Shown here one piece after another: positions 1-7,704 of a stretch of 13,124 nt of DNA; within the stretch, counting starts at the first letter, position 1, and the number at the start of each line of letters is the position of its first letter. The stretch comes from Sphingomonadales bacterium (GTDB taxonomy: Bacteria > Pseudomonadota > Alphaproteobacteria > Sphingomonadales > Sphingomonadaceae), in assembly GCA_017302775.1 (NCBI GenBank), contig JAFLDC010000023.1:1-13124 (forward strand), read 5' to 3'. The notes beneath the pieces were generated by a model. That model was given only the letters and a program-made list of their open reading frames with translations. It was not told where the DNA came from and did no database searches. Both the position numbers and the translations under genes were made by a program.

Positions 1-211
1 GATACAGCCGCGCCAGACGCAGCACCTGCCACCAGCCATGCACACAGGAATGCCAGTCGAAGCTGCCATGAAAGATCGGGTGCAGCACCGCCGGCGCCAG
101 CACATCGTGCGGACCGTCCATCACATGATCGAGCTTGTGCGGATACTCGCGAGTCAGGTGCCGCGTGGTCAGGCCCATGAACCGGGCGGCGAGTTGCGGC
201 GTCAACTGCAT
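1..211 (-). CDS. DUF2891 family protein, N-terminal 70 residues (cut by window edge)
   Basis: I read this by translating the reverse strand from the ATG at 211-209; the frame stays open to the left edge, so only the first 70 residues are present. The peptide contains HPIFHGSFDWHSCVHGWW at about residues 46-63, preceded by REYPHKLDHV at 22-31. This His/Trp-rich block is the hallmark of the DUF2891 family (Pfam PF11199), whose biochemical function is not established. No signal peptide or membrane segment is visible in the part present. The start overlaps the stop of the DUF979 gene as TGATG, and the upstream Shine-Dalgarno match is poor, so translation probably depends on re-initiation after the permease gene. 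That coupling suggests a role in 5-oxoproline or peptide use, which is inference from context only. Family assignment is strong; function unknown. Confidence 0.85.
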   Translation of the reverse strand, partial: MQLTPQLAARFMGLTTRHLTREYPHKLDHVMDGPHDVLAPAVLHPIFHGSFDWHSCVHGWWQVLRLARLY

Positions 212-1102
212 CAGAATGCCAGAAACCAGATCAGCGCGATGTTGACCGCCAATAGCGGCAGCGCTGTTGGAATTTGGGCCCTGACAACAGCATTGCGATC
301 CTTCAGCTCCAGCAAGGCGGCCGGCACCACGTTGAAATTCGCGGCCATCGGCGTCATCAGAGTTCCACAAAATCCGGCCAGCATGCCTATCGCCGCCACA
401 ACGGCGGGATCACCATGGTACTGGCCGATCAGCAGCGGCAGGCCGATCGCAGCCGCCATTACCGGAAAAGCCGCGAAGGCATTGCCCATCACCATAGTGA
501 ACAGCGCCATGCCCACACCATAAGCTATCACCGCAGCAATGCGGCTGCCATCGGGGATAACGGCGGTCATCACCCCGCCAACCACTTTGCCGACTCCGGC
601 CAGGGCAAAGACCGCCCCCAGGCTGGCCAGCATCTGCGGTAGTATCGCGGCCCAACCAACCGCATCCATCAACCGGCGTCCTTCATGCAGTGGTTCGGAC
701 AGCCCGGTTCGCAACCAGATCATGCCCGCGGCCAACGCAATCAGCACCCCAAGCGCCAGACTGACCAGCGTAACGTTTTTCGGATCGACCAGATCAGGCA
801 CCGCCTTGAACGCCAAGGTTCCGATTGCCGTGTCGCGCCGCCGCCGCTTCACGCGCGGGGCTATCAGGACGCACGGCCCCCTTGCCCAGCCCGCCAAGCC
901 CGGCAATCAGCACCAGAGCCAGAACCAGCAAGCCATTACCGAAATCTCCGATGCGGTCACCTGCGAGCATCGACAGCGCAAGCAGAGCCCAAAACGCGGC
1001 ATTACGCCATCTCTTGGGATTACTGGTATCGCTGCTCGACAGTACCGCAAAGGCGCCGAATGCCAGGCCAGCCAATATGTAGACCTGAGGCAGTCCGATC
1101 AT
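211..1102 (-). pseudogene. DUF979 family 5-oxoproline permease subunit, interrupted by a one-base frameshift
   Basis: This is a polytopic inner-membrane protein annotated elsewhere as the DUF979 subunit of a two-component 5-oxoproline transporter. The start is the ATG at 1102-1100, which overlaps the DUF969 stop (ATGA) and has GGGGAGG at 1117-1111, eight bases upstream. The first frame gives about 100 residues (GLPQVYILAGLAFGAFAV, NPKRWRNAAFWALL) ending at a TGA at 796-794. The rest, with family hallmarks MGNAFAAFPVM and GTLMTPMAANFNVVP, lies in the frame one base further on and ends at 213-211. Family-like sequence continues across the switch at about 811-830: HGNR in the first frame, LAFKAVPDLVDP in the second. 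Removing one base there would give a protein of about 296 residues, close to the roughly 310 usual for the family. Either a sequencing or assembly insertion, or a genuine inactivation. Downstream initiation at 906 would lack the first membrane segments. Confidence 0.85.
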
Positions 1103-1746
1103 CGCTGCGCCCTCCCCAATCGCCATATCCTGAAACCATGAATTGCGAATGCCGCGATCGCGGTGGGGATGGCCCACACCGAAAGTTCGAACGGCGACAG
1201 GATAATGCCATTCTGCTCCATGAAACCCTTCATCAGCAGGATGGAGCCGATCGCGATGAATATATCTTCGCCAAAAAACAGTCCGACATTGTCGGTTCCG
1301 GCGGCAAAGGCCTTGATCCGTTCTGCCTCTGCATCATCCGCAGGTTGGGCGGCGGCAACAGCCATCGGCGCCAATAGCGGCCGCACCGTCTGGGCATGTC
1401 CGGCGATCGAGGTCAGCCCCAGCGCCGAGGTTATCTGTCGCAGCAGCAGATAACCGGTTAGCAGTCGTGGCAAAGTCGCCCCGCGCAGGCCCTCGATCAG
1501 GCTCCGGGCGCGCTCCTGCAACCCGTGTCGCTCCATCAGGCCGATGACCGGGAGAACAATCCAGACCACGCTGACATAGCGGGTGTCATTGAAAGCTTTG
1601 CCGAAAGCAGCGATCAGAACCGCCAGATCCATTCCGGCGGCGAGCCCCGTCACCAGCGCCGCCAGAACAACCACTACGAGCGCATTGAGCCGCAGCATGA
1701 AGCCGCCGATCATCACCAAAATGCCGCTCAGCACCCAGTAGTTCAT
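1099..1746 (-). CDS. DUF969 family 5-oxoproline permease subunit
   Basis: A 215-residue polytopic inner-membrane protein with about five or six hydrophobic helices (roughly residues 4-20, 22-40, 58-70, 95-112, 159-175, 185-205). Family hallmarks are visible: IAGHAQTVRPLLAPMA near 118-133 and TDNVGLFFGEDIFIA near 152-166. DUF969 proteins occur almost always beside DUF979, and the pair is annotated as a 5-oxoproline (pyroglutamate) transporter, commonly next to pyroglutamyl-peptidase or oxoprolinase genes. Here it follows the 5-oxoprolinase directly. Its ATG (1746-1744) overlaps the oxoprolinase TGA as ATGA, and its own stop overlaps the DUF979 start in the same way, so the genes are translationally coupled. 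The frame is intact and the length is normal. The transport role rests on family annotation and neighbourhood, not on a motif that names the substrate. Confidence 0.88.
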   Translation of the reverse strand: MNYWVLSGILVMIGGFMLRLNALVVVVLAALVTGLAAGMDLAVLIAAFGKAFNDTRYVSVVWIVLPVIGLMERHGLQERARSLIEGLRGATLPRLLTGYLLLRQITSALGLTSIAGHAQTVRPLLAPMAVAAAQPADDAEAERIKAFAAGTDNVGLFFGEDIFIAIGSILLMKGFMEQNGIILSPFELSVWAIPTAIAAFAIHGFRIWRLGRAQR

Positions 1747-4700
1747 GGCGCCCTGTATCCCCCTCCGCCCGGTGTCTCGATGACGATGGCATCGCCGGGG
1801 TAGACTGTCACTGCTGCGGTGGAATCAAGAACCTCAATCTCACCTGAAGTTCTTTCGATGCGGGTAGAGCCAGGCAGGGCGTCCAGACCACCCGCCAGGC
1901 CGAAAGGCCGGGTATGGCGGCGATTGGACAATATCCCGGCCTCCATCTCCGCGCGGAACCGTACCTTCCGCACTACGCCATCGCCGCCGCGCCATTGCCC
2001 GTCACCGCCCGAACCCGGGCGAACACGGAATTCTTCGACCACGACCGGGTAGCGAGCTTCCAGCACTTCCGGATCGGTAAGGCGGGAATTGGTCATATGA
2101 GTCTGCACTGCGCTGGCCCCAGCAAAACCCGGACCAGCGCCCGCACCGCCTGCGATGGTTTCATAATACTGGTAGCGGTCGTTCCCGAACGTGAAATTGT
2201 TCATCGTGCCCTGGCTGGCGGCCAGGGCGCCGAATGCGCCAAACAGGCAATCGGTGACCGCTTGGCTGGTCTCTACATTCCCCGCGACCACGGCGGCGGG
2301 GTACCGCGGGTTCAGCATCGAGCCTTCCGGTACCAGGATCGTGACCGGGGCCAGGCACCCTTCGTTCATCGGGATCGGATCGTCGATCATGGTCCTGAGG
2401 ACATACATCACTGCGGCGCGGACCACACTGAACGGTGCGTTGAAATTACCCGGAAGCTGCGTGCTGGTTCCGGCGAAATCGATGGTGACATGGCGTGCGG
2501 CGCGATCGATTGAGACGGCGACGGAAATCACGGCGTGATTGTCCATGGTCACTGTGAACCGGCCATCCTGCAATTGCCCGATCAACCGCCGCACGGCTTC
2601 CTCGGCATTGGCATGAACGTGGCCCATGTAAGCCTTAACCACCGCACGGCCATGTTCGGCGCAGGCGGCTTGCAAGCCAAGACCGCCACGCGCGCAGGCG
2701 GCCAGCTGCGCAGCAAGATCGCCGATGTTCTGATCGATGTTGCGCGCCGGCCAGGGCCCTGCCGCCAGGCGTGTGCGCAATTCGCTTTCGCAGAACCGTC
2801 CTTCGTCAACCAGCAGGACGTTGTCGAGCAGGATGCCCTCTTCCGCGATGTTGGTGCTGTCTGGCGGCATCGACCCCGGCGCGACCCCCCCGACATCGGC
2901 ATGGTGCCCTCGCGCGGCGACGTAGAAGCTGGGAGCTTCGCCGTCACCTGCTACAAAAACCGGCGCGACGACAGTGATGTCCGGCAAGTGCGTCCCGCCG
3001 GCATAGGGCGCATTGAGCACATAGGCATCGCCGCGCCGAATTCCGCGGCCGTCCCGCGTCCCGCCGCGCGCGGCGATAATCTGCCCGACACTCTCCCCCA
3101 TTGAGCCCAGGTGTACTGGCATATGTGGTGCATTGGCGACCAGCCGCCCGGCGTGATCAAACACTGCGCAGGAAAAATCGAGGCGTTCGCGGATATTGAC
3201 CGAACTGGCCGTACGGGCCAGCGCAGAACCCATTTCTTCAGCTATTCCCATGAACAGCCCGTTGAAGATTTCGAGCCGGATCGGGTCTGGTCCGGTCGTA
3301 CCCTCGCGTGCCTGCGCCCGCGCTGCAGCGCGCGTCATTCGCAAGGTGCCGTCGCAGTCAACCCGCAGCATCCAGCCAGGTTCCACCACGGTTGTTGCCA
3401 ACGAATCGACTACGATCATCGGCCCAGCGGCCTCGAAATCCGCAGCAAGAGCCGCACGGTCCCATACCGGCACGTCATGGAAGGTGCCATCCATCCAGCA
3501 TCTGACAGTTTGCAGCGCCGTGCCGACGCGATCCGGCAAAGGCCAATCGATGCCGATAGCTGATGCATCCTCGCACGCGGCCTCAACCCGTAACCGATCG
3601 ATGACCAACGGCCCCTTGCCGTCGTAGCCGAACTCCGCCCGGTGCGCCGCGGCAAAGGCGCTGGCAAGTTGGGCCGCAGGCGCGGGCGCGAGTTCGATCG
3701 CATTCTCCGAAGCTTGTGGTCGCACAAACAGCGTGACTTCGATCCGGCTGGGTGTGCGGCCCAATTGTGCCGCTGCCCCATCCGCCAGCCGCGCGCGCAG
3801 TTGCTCGATGGCGGGTTCAACGCCGGCTTCCAGCGCCAGCCCAAGACCTGCCTCGCGGACCACTGCCTCGCTTGCCAGCCCCATGCCGTACGCGGAGAGT
3901 ACCCCGGCCAGCGGATGCACCAGCACGGTTTCGACGCCCAGCGCATCTGCTACCAGACAAGCATGCTGGCCGCCGGCGCCACCGAAACAGGCCAGGGCAT
4001 GACTGGTCACGTCATGGCCGCGGGCGACGCTGATCTTGCGGATCGCCTGCGCCATACTGGCAACCGCGATCTTCACAAACCCTTCCGCCAGGTCTTGCGG
4101 TGCCAGCTGCTGACCCGTTTCCGCCGCGATCGCGGCAGCGAGATCCGCAAACCGTTCAGCCACGATGCCGGGATCGATCGGCTGGTTTCCGGCAGGTCCG
4201 AACAGACTTGGGAAGTGGGCCGGAACCAGCTTGCCCAGCATGACATTGCAATCGGTCACAGTCAGTGGTCCGCCGCGGCGATAGCAGGCCGGTCCGGGAA
4301 CCGCCCCGGCGCTTTCCGGTCCGACCACCAAGCGCCCCGCATCGAAGCGGCAGATCGAACCGCCACCGGCAGCCACAGTGTGGATCCGCAGCATCGGCGT
4401 GCGGATCCGCACGCCGGCAACGCGGGTGTCGCTGTCACGCTCGAAGCGTCCGGCATAGTGCGACACATCGGTCGATGTTCCACCCATGTCGAAACCGATC
4501 ACCTTTTCCGCGCCGCTGGCGGCAGCGGTACGTGCCATGCCAACAATCCCGCCGGCCGGACCAGACAGGATCGCATCCTTGCCGTGAAATCGTCCGCCTT
4601 CGACCAGCCCGCCGCTTGACTGCATGAACAGCACCTCGCCAGACTGGCCGAGCTGGGCCGTGAAGCCATCGACATAGCGCCGCAATACCGGCGAGAGGTA

Positions 4701-5327
4701 GGCGTCTACCACCGTGGTATCACCCCGCGGGACCAGCTTGATCAACGGGGCGAGCTCGTGGCTGACCGATACCTGCTCAAACCCGGCAGCGCGCGCCAGC
4801 TCTGCCAGTCTCGCCTCATGCTCCTGATACTGCCAGCCATGGACCAGCACGATCGCAATGGCGCGAAAACCATCAGCCACAGCCGCTGCAAACGCGTTGG
4901 CAGCCGCGGCTTCATCAAGTGCGCACAGCACGGACCCATCGGCGGAAACGCGCTCGGCAATCTCGATCACCCGCTCGTGTGGCGGAACCGGCAGCACAAT
5001 ATTGCGAACGAACAGTTCCGGTCGTTCCTGGCTCCCGATTGTAAGGGCATCGCCAAACCCCCGCGTTATGGCGAGCACGGTGCGCTCACCCTTGCGTTCG
5101 AGCAAGGCATTGGTCGCTACCGTCGTACCCATCCGCACCGCGCAGGGCGGAACGGGGCCTTGGCGGGTCTGCGTAATTTGCCGGATGGCCGCGATTGCGG
5201 CGTCGTCACTGCGATTTGGATCATCGGACAGCAGCTTTGCCGTGCGCACCGCACCATCCGGGCCGCGCGCAACCACATCCGTGAAGGTTCCGCCGCGATC
5301 GATCCAGAACTGCCAGCGCCCCGTCAT
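1743..5327 (-). CDS. ATP-dependent 5-oxoprolinase, HyuA-HyuB fusion (OPLAH type)
   Basis: The enzyme couples ATP hydrolysis to opening of 5-oxo-L-proline to L-glutamate in the cytoplasm. The 1194 residues are in one intact frame, normal for the fused bacterial and eukaryotic form. The hydantoinase A N-terminal domain begins WIDRGGTFTDVV (residues 8-19), the first phosphate-binding element of the ASKHA fold. The second, GFDMGGTSTD, is at 278-287. The hydantoinase B half runs from about 679 to 1190, with NIRERLDFSCAVFD near its start, HMPVHLGSMGES around 735-746, and RGHHADVGG around H808-H809. Hydantoin or acetone substrates occur in this superfamily, but the fused architecture and the DUF969/DUF979 genes immediately downstream argue for 5-oxoproline. 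The ATG at 5327 gives the canonical N-terminus; its Shine-Dalgarno is weak. It lies 46 bases after the lipoprotein gene on the same strand and starts a chain of overlapping genes. Confidence 0.93.
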   Translation of the reverse strand: MTGRWQFWIDRGGTFTDVVARGPDGAVRTAKLLSDDPNRSDDAAIAAIRQITQTRQGPVPPCAVRMGTTVATNALLERKGERTVLAITRGFGDALTIGSQERPELFVRNIVLPVPPHERVIEIAERVSADGSVLCALDEAAAANAFAAAVADGFRAIAIVLVHGWQYQEHEARLAELARAAGFEQVSVSHELAPLIKLVPRGDTTVVDAYLSPVLRRYVDGFTAQLGQSGEVLFMQSSGGLVEGGRFHGKDAILSGPAGGIVGMARTAAASGAEKVIGFDMGGTSTDVSHYAGRFERDSDTRVAGVRIRTPMLRIHTVAAGGGSICRFDAGRLVVGPESAGAVPGPACYRRGGPLTVTDCNVMLGKLVPAHFPSLFGPAGNQPIDPGIVAERFADLAAAIAAETGQQLAPQDLAEGFVKIAVASMAQAIRKISVARGHDVTSHALACFGGAGGQHACLVADALGVETVLVHPLAGVLSAYGMGLASEAVVREAGLGLALEAGVEPAIEQLRARLADGAAAQLGRTPSRIEVTLFVRPQASENAIELAPAPAAQLASAFAAAHRAEFGYDGKGPLVIDRLRVEAACEDASAIGIDWPLPDRVGTALQTVRCWMDGTFHDVPVWDRAALAADFEAAGPMIVVDSLATTVVEPGWMLRVDCDGTLRMTRAAARAQAREGTTGPDPIRLEIFNGLFMGIAEEMGSALARTASSVNIRERLDFSCAVFDHAGRLVANAPHMPVHLGSMGESVGQIIAARGGTRDGRGIRRGDAYVLNAPYAGGTHLPDITVVAPVFVAGDGEAPSFYVAARGHHADVGGVAPGSMPPDSTNIAEEGILLDNVLLVDEGRFCESELRTRLAAGPWPARNIDQNIGDLAAQLAACARGGLGLQAACAEHGRAVVKAYMGHVHANAEEAVRRLIGQLQDGRFTVTMDNHAVISVAVSIDRAARHVTIDFAGTSTQLPGNFNAPFSVVRAAVMYVLRTMIDDPIPMNEGCLAPVTILVPEGSMLNPRYPAAVVAGNVETSQAVTDCLFGAFGALAASQGTMNNFTFGNDRYQYYETIAGGAGAGPGFAGASAVQTHMTNSRLTDPEVLEARYPVVVEEFRVRPGSGGDGQWRGGDGVVRKVRFRAEMEAGILSNRRHTRPFGLAGGLDALPGSTRIERTSGEIEVLDSTAAVTVYPGDAIVIETPGGGGYRAP

Positions 5328-5373
5328 GAACGGTCCGCCCGCTTCCGTGGATGCCTGGCCGACATGCCTCGGC

Positions 5374-5859
5374 TCAATCGGCGTCCTGCGGGCTAACGAT
5401 GATTACCACCCGCCGGTTTTGAGCCCGGCCATCTTCGGTCTCGTTGCTGGCGATCGGCTGTGTTTCACCCGCGCCAACGTCCCGCACCCGTGCCGGATCG
5501 AGCCCGGAGGCAACCAGACCAGCCTTTACCGAAGCAGCCCGGCGCTGCGACAGGGTCAGGTTATAAGCAGTGCCCCCCGTTGAATCAGTGTGACCGACCA
5601 CAGTCGCCCCGCGAATGTCGGCCTTGAGCAGCGCAGTCGCAAGCTTCCCCAGCACCTGGCTGGCCGCAAGATTCAGATCCCCCTGATCGACATCGAACAG
5701 AACGCGGTCGCTAAAGTCGAGCTCGTAATTTTCACCGCTGGGCTCAAAGCCGAGTTCCGTCATCGCCGCCACCTGGGCCGGAGAAAATGTATCTTTCTTC
5801 GGTACGGTTGCGCAGGCCGCCAGCACAGCAGCGAGCAGGATCACGATCAGCTTACGCAT
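5374..5859 (-). CDS. yfiB: OmpA-domain lipoprotein, YfiB-like activator of the c-di-GMP module
   Basis: A 161-residue lipoprotein. The N-terminus MRKLIVILLAAVLAAC is a lipoprotein signal with lipobox LAAC, so C16 should be acylated. No Asp follows the Cys, which favours outer-membrane sorting. Residues about 50-158 form an OmpA-C peptidoglycan-binding domain: HTDSTGGTAYNL at 90-101 with D92, and LSQRRA at 103-108 with R107, the residues that hold diaminopimelate in this fold. In Pseudomonas aeruginosa, YfiB binds peptidoglycan and sequesters the periplasmic repressor YfiR, releasing the cyclase YfiN. The gene order here matches that set. The start at 5859 is fixed by AAGGAGGG seven bases upstream and by the lipoprotein signal; longer in-frame starts would bury the signal. 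The start overlaps the end of the cyclase gene by eight bases. The OmpA lipoprotein assignment is sure; the YfiB role is inferred from neighbours. Confidence 0.9.
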   Translation of the reverse strand: MRKLIVILLAAVLAACATVPKKDTFSPAQVAAMTELGFEPSGENYELDFSDRVLFDVDQGDLNLAASQVLGKLATALLKADIRGATVVGHTDSTGGTAYNLTLSQRRAASVKAGLVASGLDPARVRDVGAGETQPIASNETEDGRAQNRRVVIIVSPQDAD

Positions 5860-7096
5860 GGCCAGTCCCTCCTTCGTCTGATGCGCTTTGGCGGATGCGC
5901 TTCTCCTTGTACATCGCCATGTCGGCATTCTTCACAAGATCGTCAGGCGTTTCGCCGTTCTGCGGATAGAGTGCCACACCTATGCTCAACGCCGTGGGTA
6001 CCACCCGGCCACAGGGCAGGCGATAGGGCAGGTCCAGCGATGCCCTGATCCGCGCCAGCACACCTTCTATCGATGCTTCGCCAGGCAGCGGCGCCAGAAT
6101 GATGGCGAACTCGTCACCCCCCATCCGGAAGGCATAGTCACCCTGCCGAATTGCCGAACGCATCCGTTCCGCCACCGCGATCAGCGCCGCATCGCCGGCG
6201 TCATGCCCGTGCTCGTCATTGATCAGCTTGAACCGGTCGATGTCGAGGTAGACCAAAGCAAAGCCAGACCCGGTCCGCTGCGCCTCGGCGATGGTGGCCA
6301 CTATGCGTTCGTCAAACAGTTCCCGGTTGCCAAGGCCGGTCAGCCCGTCGTGGCTGGCGCGCCAGGCCAGCTCCGCATTTTGCGAGGTCAGACCAGCATG
6401 CCAGCCCTGCAATTCAGCCAGAAGGGCGTTGAAATCGCGCCCGAAACGATCGATCTCCGCGATCCCGGACGCGGGCACACGCCGCTCAAACGCGCGGTCG
6501 CGGCGCACCGCGTGCGCAACTTCAGCCACGTGCTCAAGCGGCGTTACGACCTCGCTTTGTAAACGCCGGGCAAGAATTCGGGTAGCTACGATCGTCAGCA
6601 GCAGGCATGACAAGGCGATGATCGCGCCGACCAGGCCATAGCGCAATATCCCTTCGGAACTTCCGTAAACCCTTACTTCCGCCAGGTGCTCCTCGCCGCG
6701 GTGCACCTTGTCGACGGCCGGCTGCGCCCAGAACACGCCATCGGCAGAGCGGCTGATGGTCGCAATGACGCCGGTCGCAGGATCATGCCATTCGGCGATC
6801 AACTGCCCTTTGGCGTTCCGCACTTCAACCCGGGCGATGCCGCGTCCGGTCGCAACCGGGACGATCCCCGTGCGAATGGCCTCACGATCCTCGAACAACA
6901 CAGCAGGCTCGATCGTGTAAGCAACGGTTCGCGCCACCAGTTCGAGATTCCGCTGGCCGTAGTTCGAAATCACGAGCCCGCCGCTCAAAACCAGGCTGGC
7001 GGTAGCGAGCAGCACGGCGAACAGGATCAGCCTCAGATGAGCCCGCGCGAGCAAGTCACGCAGGGTCGGTAAACGGGATTCGCGGGGCTTTGCCAT
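5852..7096 (-). CDS. yfiN: Membrane diguanylate cyclase, YfiN/TpbB-like (CHASE8-like sensor, HAMP, GGDEF)
   Basis: It makes cyclic di-GMP from two GTP at the inner membrane. The 414-residue product has a first membrane helix at about 22-44, a periplasmic domain at 45-152 of the short CHASE8 type found in YfiN/TpbB, a second helix at 153-173, HAMP at about 173-226, and GGDEF at about 243-402. The active-site GGDEF is at 326-330 and the metal/substrate block YLDIDRFKLIND at 283-294. The product-inhibition I-site R317-Q-G-D320 sits five residues before it, so an active, feedback-inhibited enzyme is expected. There is no EAL domain. The repressor-like gene lies just upstream and the lipoprotein gene just downstream, the YfiR-YfiN-YfiB order. 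I take the ATG at 7096. A TTG at 7102 overlaps the upstream stop as TTGA and would add two residues. The cyclase call is very secure; YfiN orthology rests on architecture plus neighbours. Confidence 0.92.
   Translation of the reverse strand: MAKPRESRLPTLRDLLARAHLRLILFAVLLATASLVLSGGLVISNYGQRNLELVARTVAYTIEPAVLFEDREAIRTGIVPVATGRGIARVEVRNAKGQLIAEWHDPATGVIATISRSADGVFWAQPAVDKVHRGEEHLAEVRVYGSSEGILRYGLVGAIIALSCLLLTIVATRILARRLQSEVVTPLEHVAEVAHAVRRDRAFERRVPASGIAEIDRFGRDFNALLAELQGWHAGLTSQNAELAWRASHDGLTGLGNRELFDERIVATIAEAQRTGSGFALVYLDIDRFKLINDEHGHDAGDAALIAVAERMRSAIRQGDYAFRMGGDEFAIILAPLPGEASIEGVLARIRASLDLPYRLPCGRVVPTALSIGVALYPQNGETPDDLVKNADMAMYKEKRIRQSASDEGGTGHA
5867..5874 (-). promoter_or_regulatory. Strong ribosome-binding site that fixes the YfiB-like start
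   Basis: On the minus strand AAGGAGGG precedes the ATG at 5859 by seven bases. It lies inside the last codons of the cyclase gene. It is the best Shine-Dalgarno match I found in the leftward train and separates the lipoprotein start from longer in-frame alternatives. Confidence 0.85.
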
Positions 7097-7098
7097 AT

Positions 7099-7657
7099 TC
7101 AAAGCCCGCCCTGCGCCACGCGCAGGATACGCGGGTCGACTTTGAGCCCCGAGCGCGACACCGCATCGATGTTGAGCCGAAAGCTCAGCCCGTTTGGCTT
7201 ATAGGTCATGGCGAACATCGCTTCGCTGGTGAGGCTCGGGTCCGTTTCGGCGATGGTCAGCACCCCGCGGCCCCGCACCGAGGCGATCAACTGACGCATT
7301 TGCGCCTGCCCCATCTGACCCAGGTAAACAGCATCGCACCCGGCCAGCGCGCCTGCCGCCGCGGGTACGTTGCGCCGTTCCACGCGGCGTCCATCTGCCA
7401 GGCGCAATCCGCCCAGCTGTCCGGCATGAACGGCAGCGCCCGCCACACACAGCACAACCGGATCGCGGCGGGTTGGCCACCGCGTATATTCAATCAGCGC
7501 GCACCGTCCGGGCAACCGCACCGGCATAGCGGCTTTCACCCGCTGCCGCCGTACCCAGTGGCATATCCGCCATCGCCAAGGGTGCCATGGCCGTGCCAGC
7601 CCGCCCCGGAGAACCCGGAACAACCAGTAGCAGGATCAGACAGATGTAACGGCGCAT
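7099..7657 (-). pseudogene. yfiR: YfiR family (DUF4154) periplasmic regulator, interrupted by a one-base frameshift
   Basis: YfiR is the periplasmic repressor of the cyclase YfiN. The ATG at 7657 begins MRRYICLILLLVVPGSPGRA, a clear Sec signal peptide, but this frame ends at a TGA at 7492-7490. The rest of the family sequence (LIEYTRWP, LCVAG, CDAVYLGQM, GVLTIAETD, FRLNIDAVSRSGLKV) is in the frame one base further on and stops at 7101-7099. Family-like sequence joins smoothly across about 7497-7507 (AVARTVR then LIEYTRWP). Removing one base there gives about 185 residues, a normal YfiR length. The mature part has only two cysteines (LCVAG and GCDAV). The second disulfide known in Pseudomonas YfiR seems absent. 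The stop lies three bases before the cyclase ATG. Either a sequence error or a real loss of the repressor. The alternative of starting in the second frame would give no signal peptide. Confidence 0.82.
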
Positions 7658-7704
7658 TGCGATGCGGCCCTAGCGCGGTGAGTACGCCGCGGAAATAGCG
7701 AGTT

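Noticed and set aside
3642..4619. Long open frame of 325 codons on the plus strand inside the oxoprolinase gene
   Set aside because: It is antisense to conserved hydantoinase A and linker sequence, has no recognisable domain, and is Arg/His/Gln-rich as expected from the complement of a GC-rich gene.
5325..5366. Thirteen-codon leader ORF on the minus strand whose stop overlaps the oxoprolinase ATG as ATGA
   Set aside because: It has no run of meaningful residues for attenuation and such overlaps arise easily by chance; without conservation I do not call it a gene.
7100..7102. TTG start for the cyclase overlapping the YfiR stop
   Set aside because: The ATG two codons later gives the same protein without invoking a rare start; the difference is trivial.
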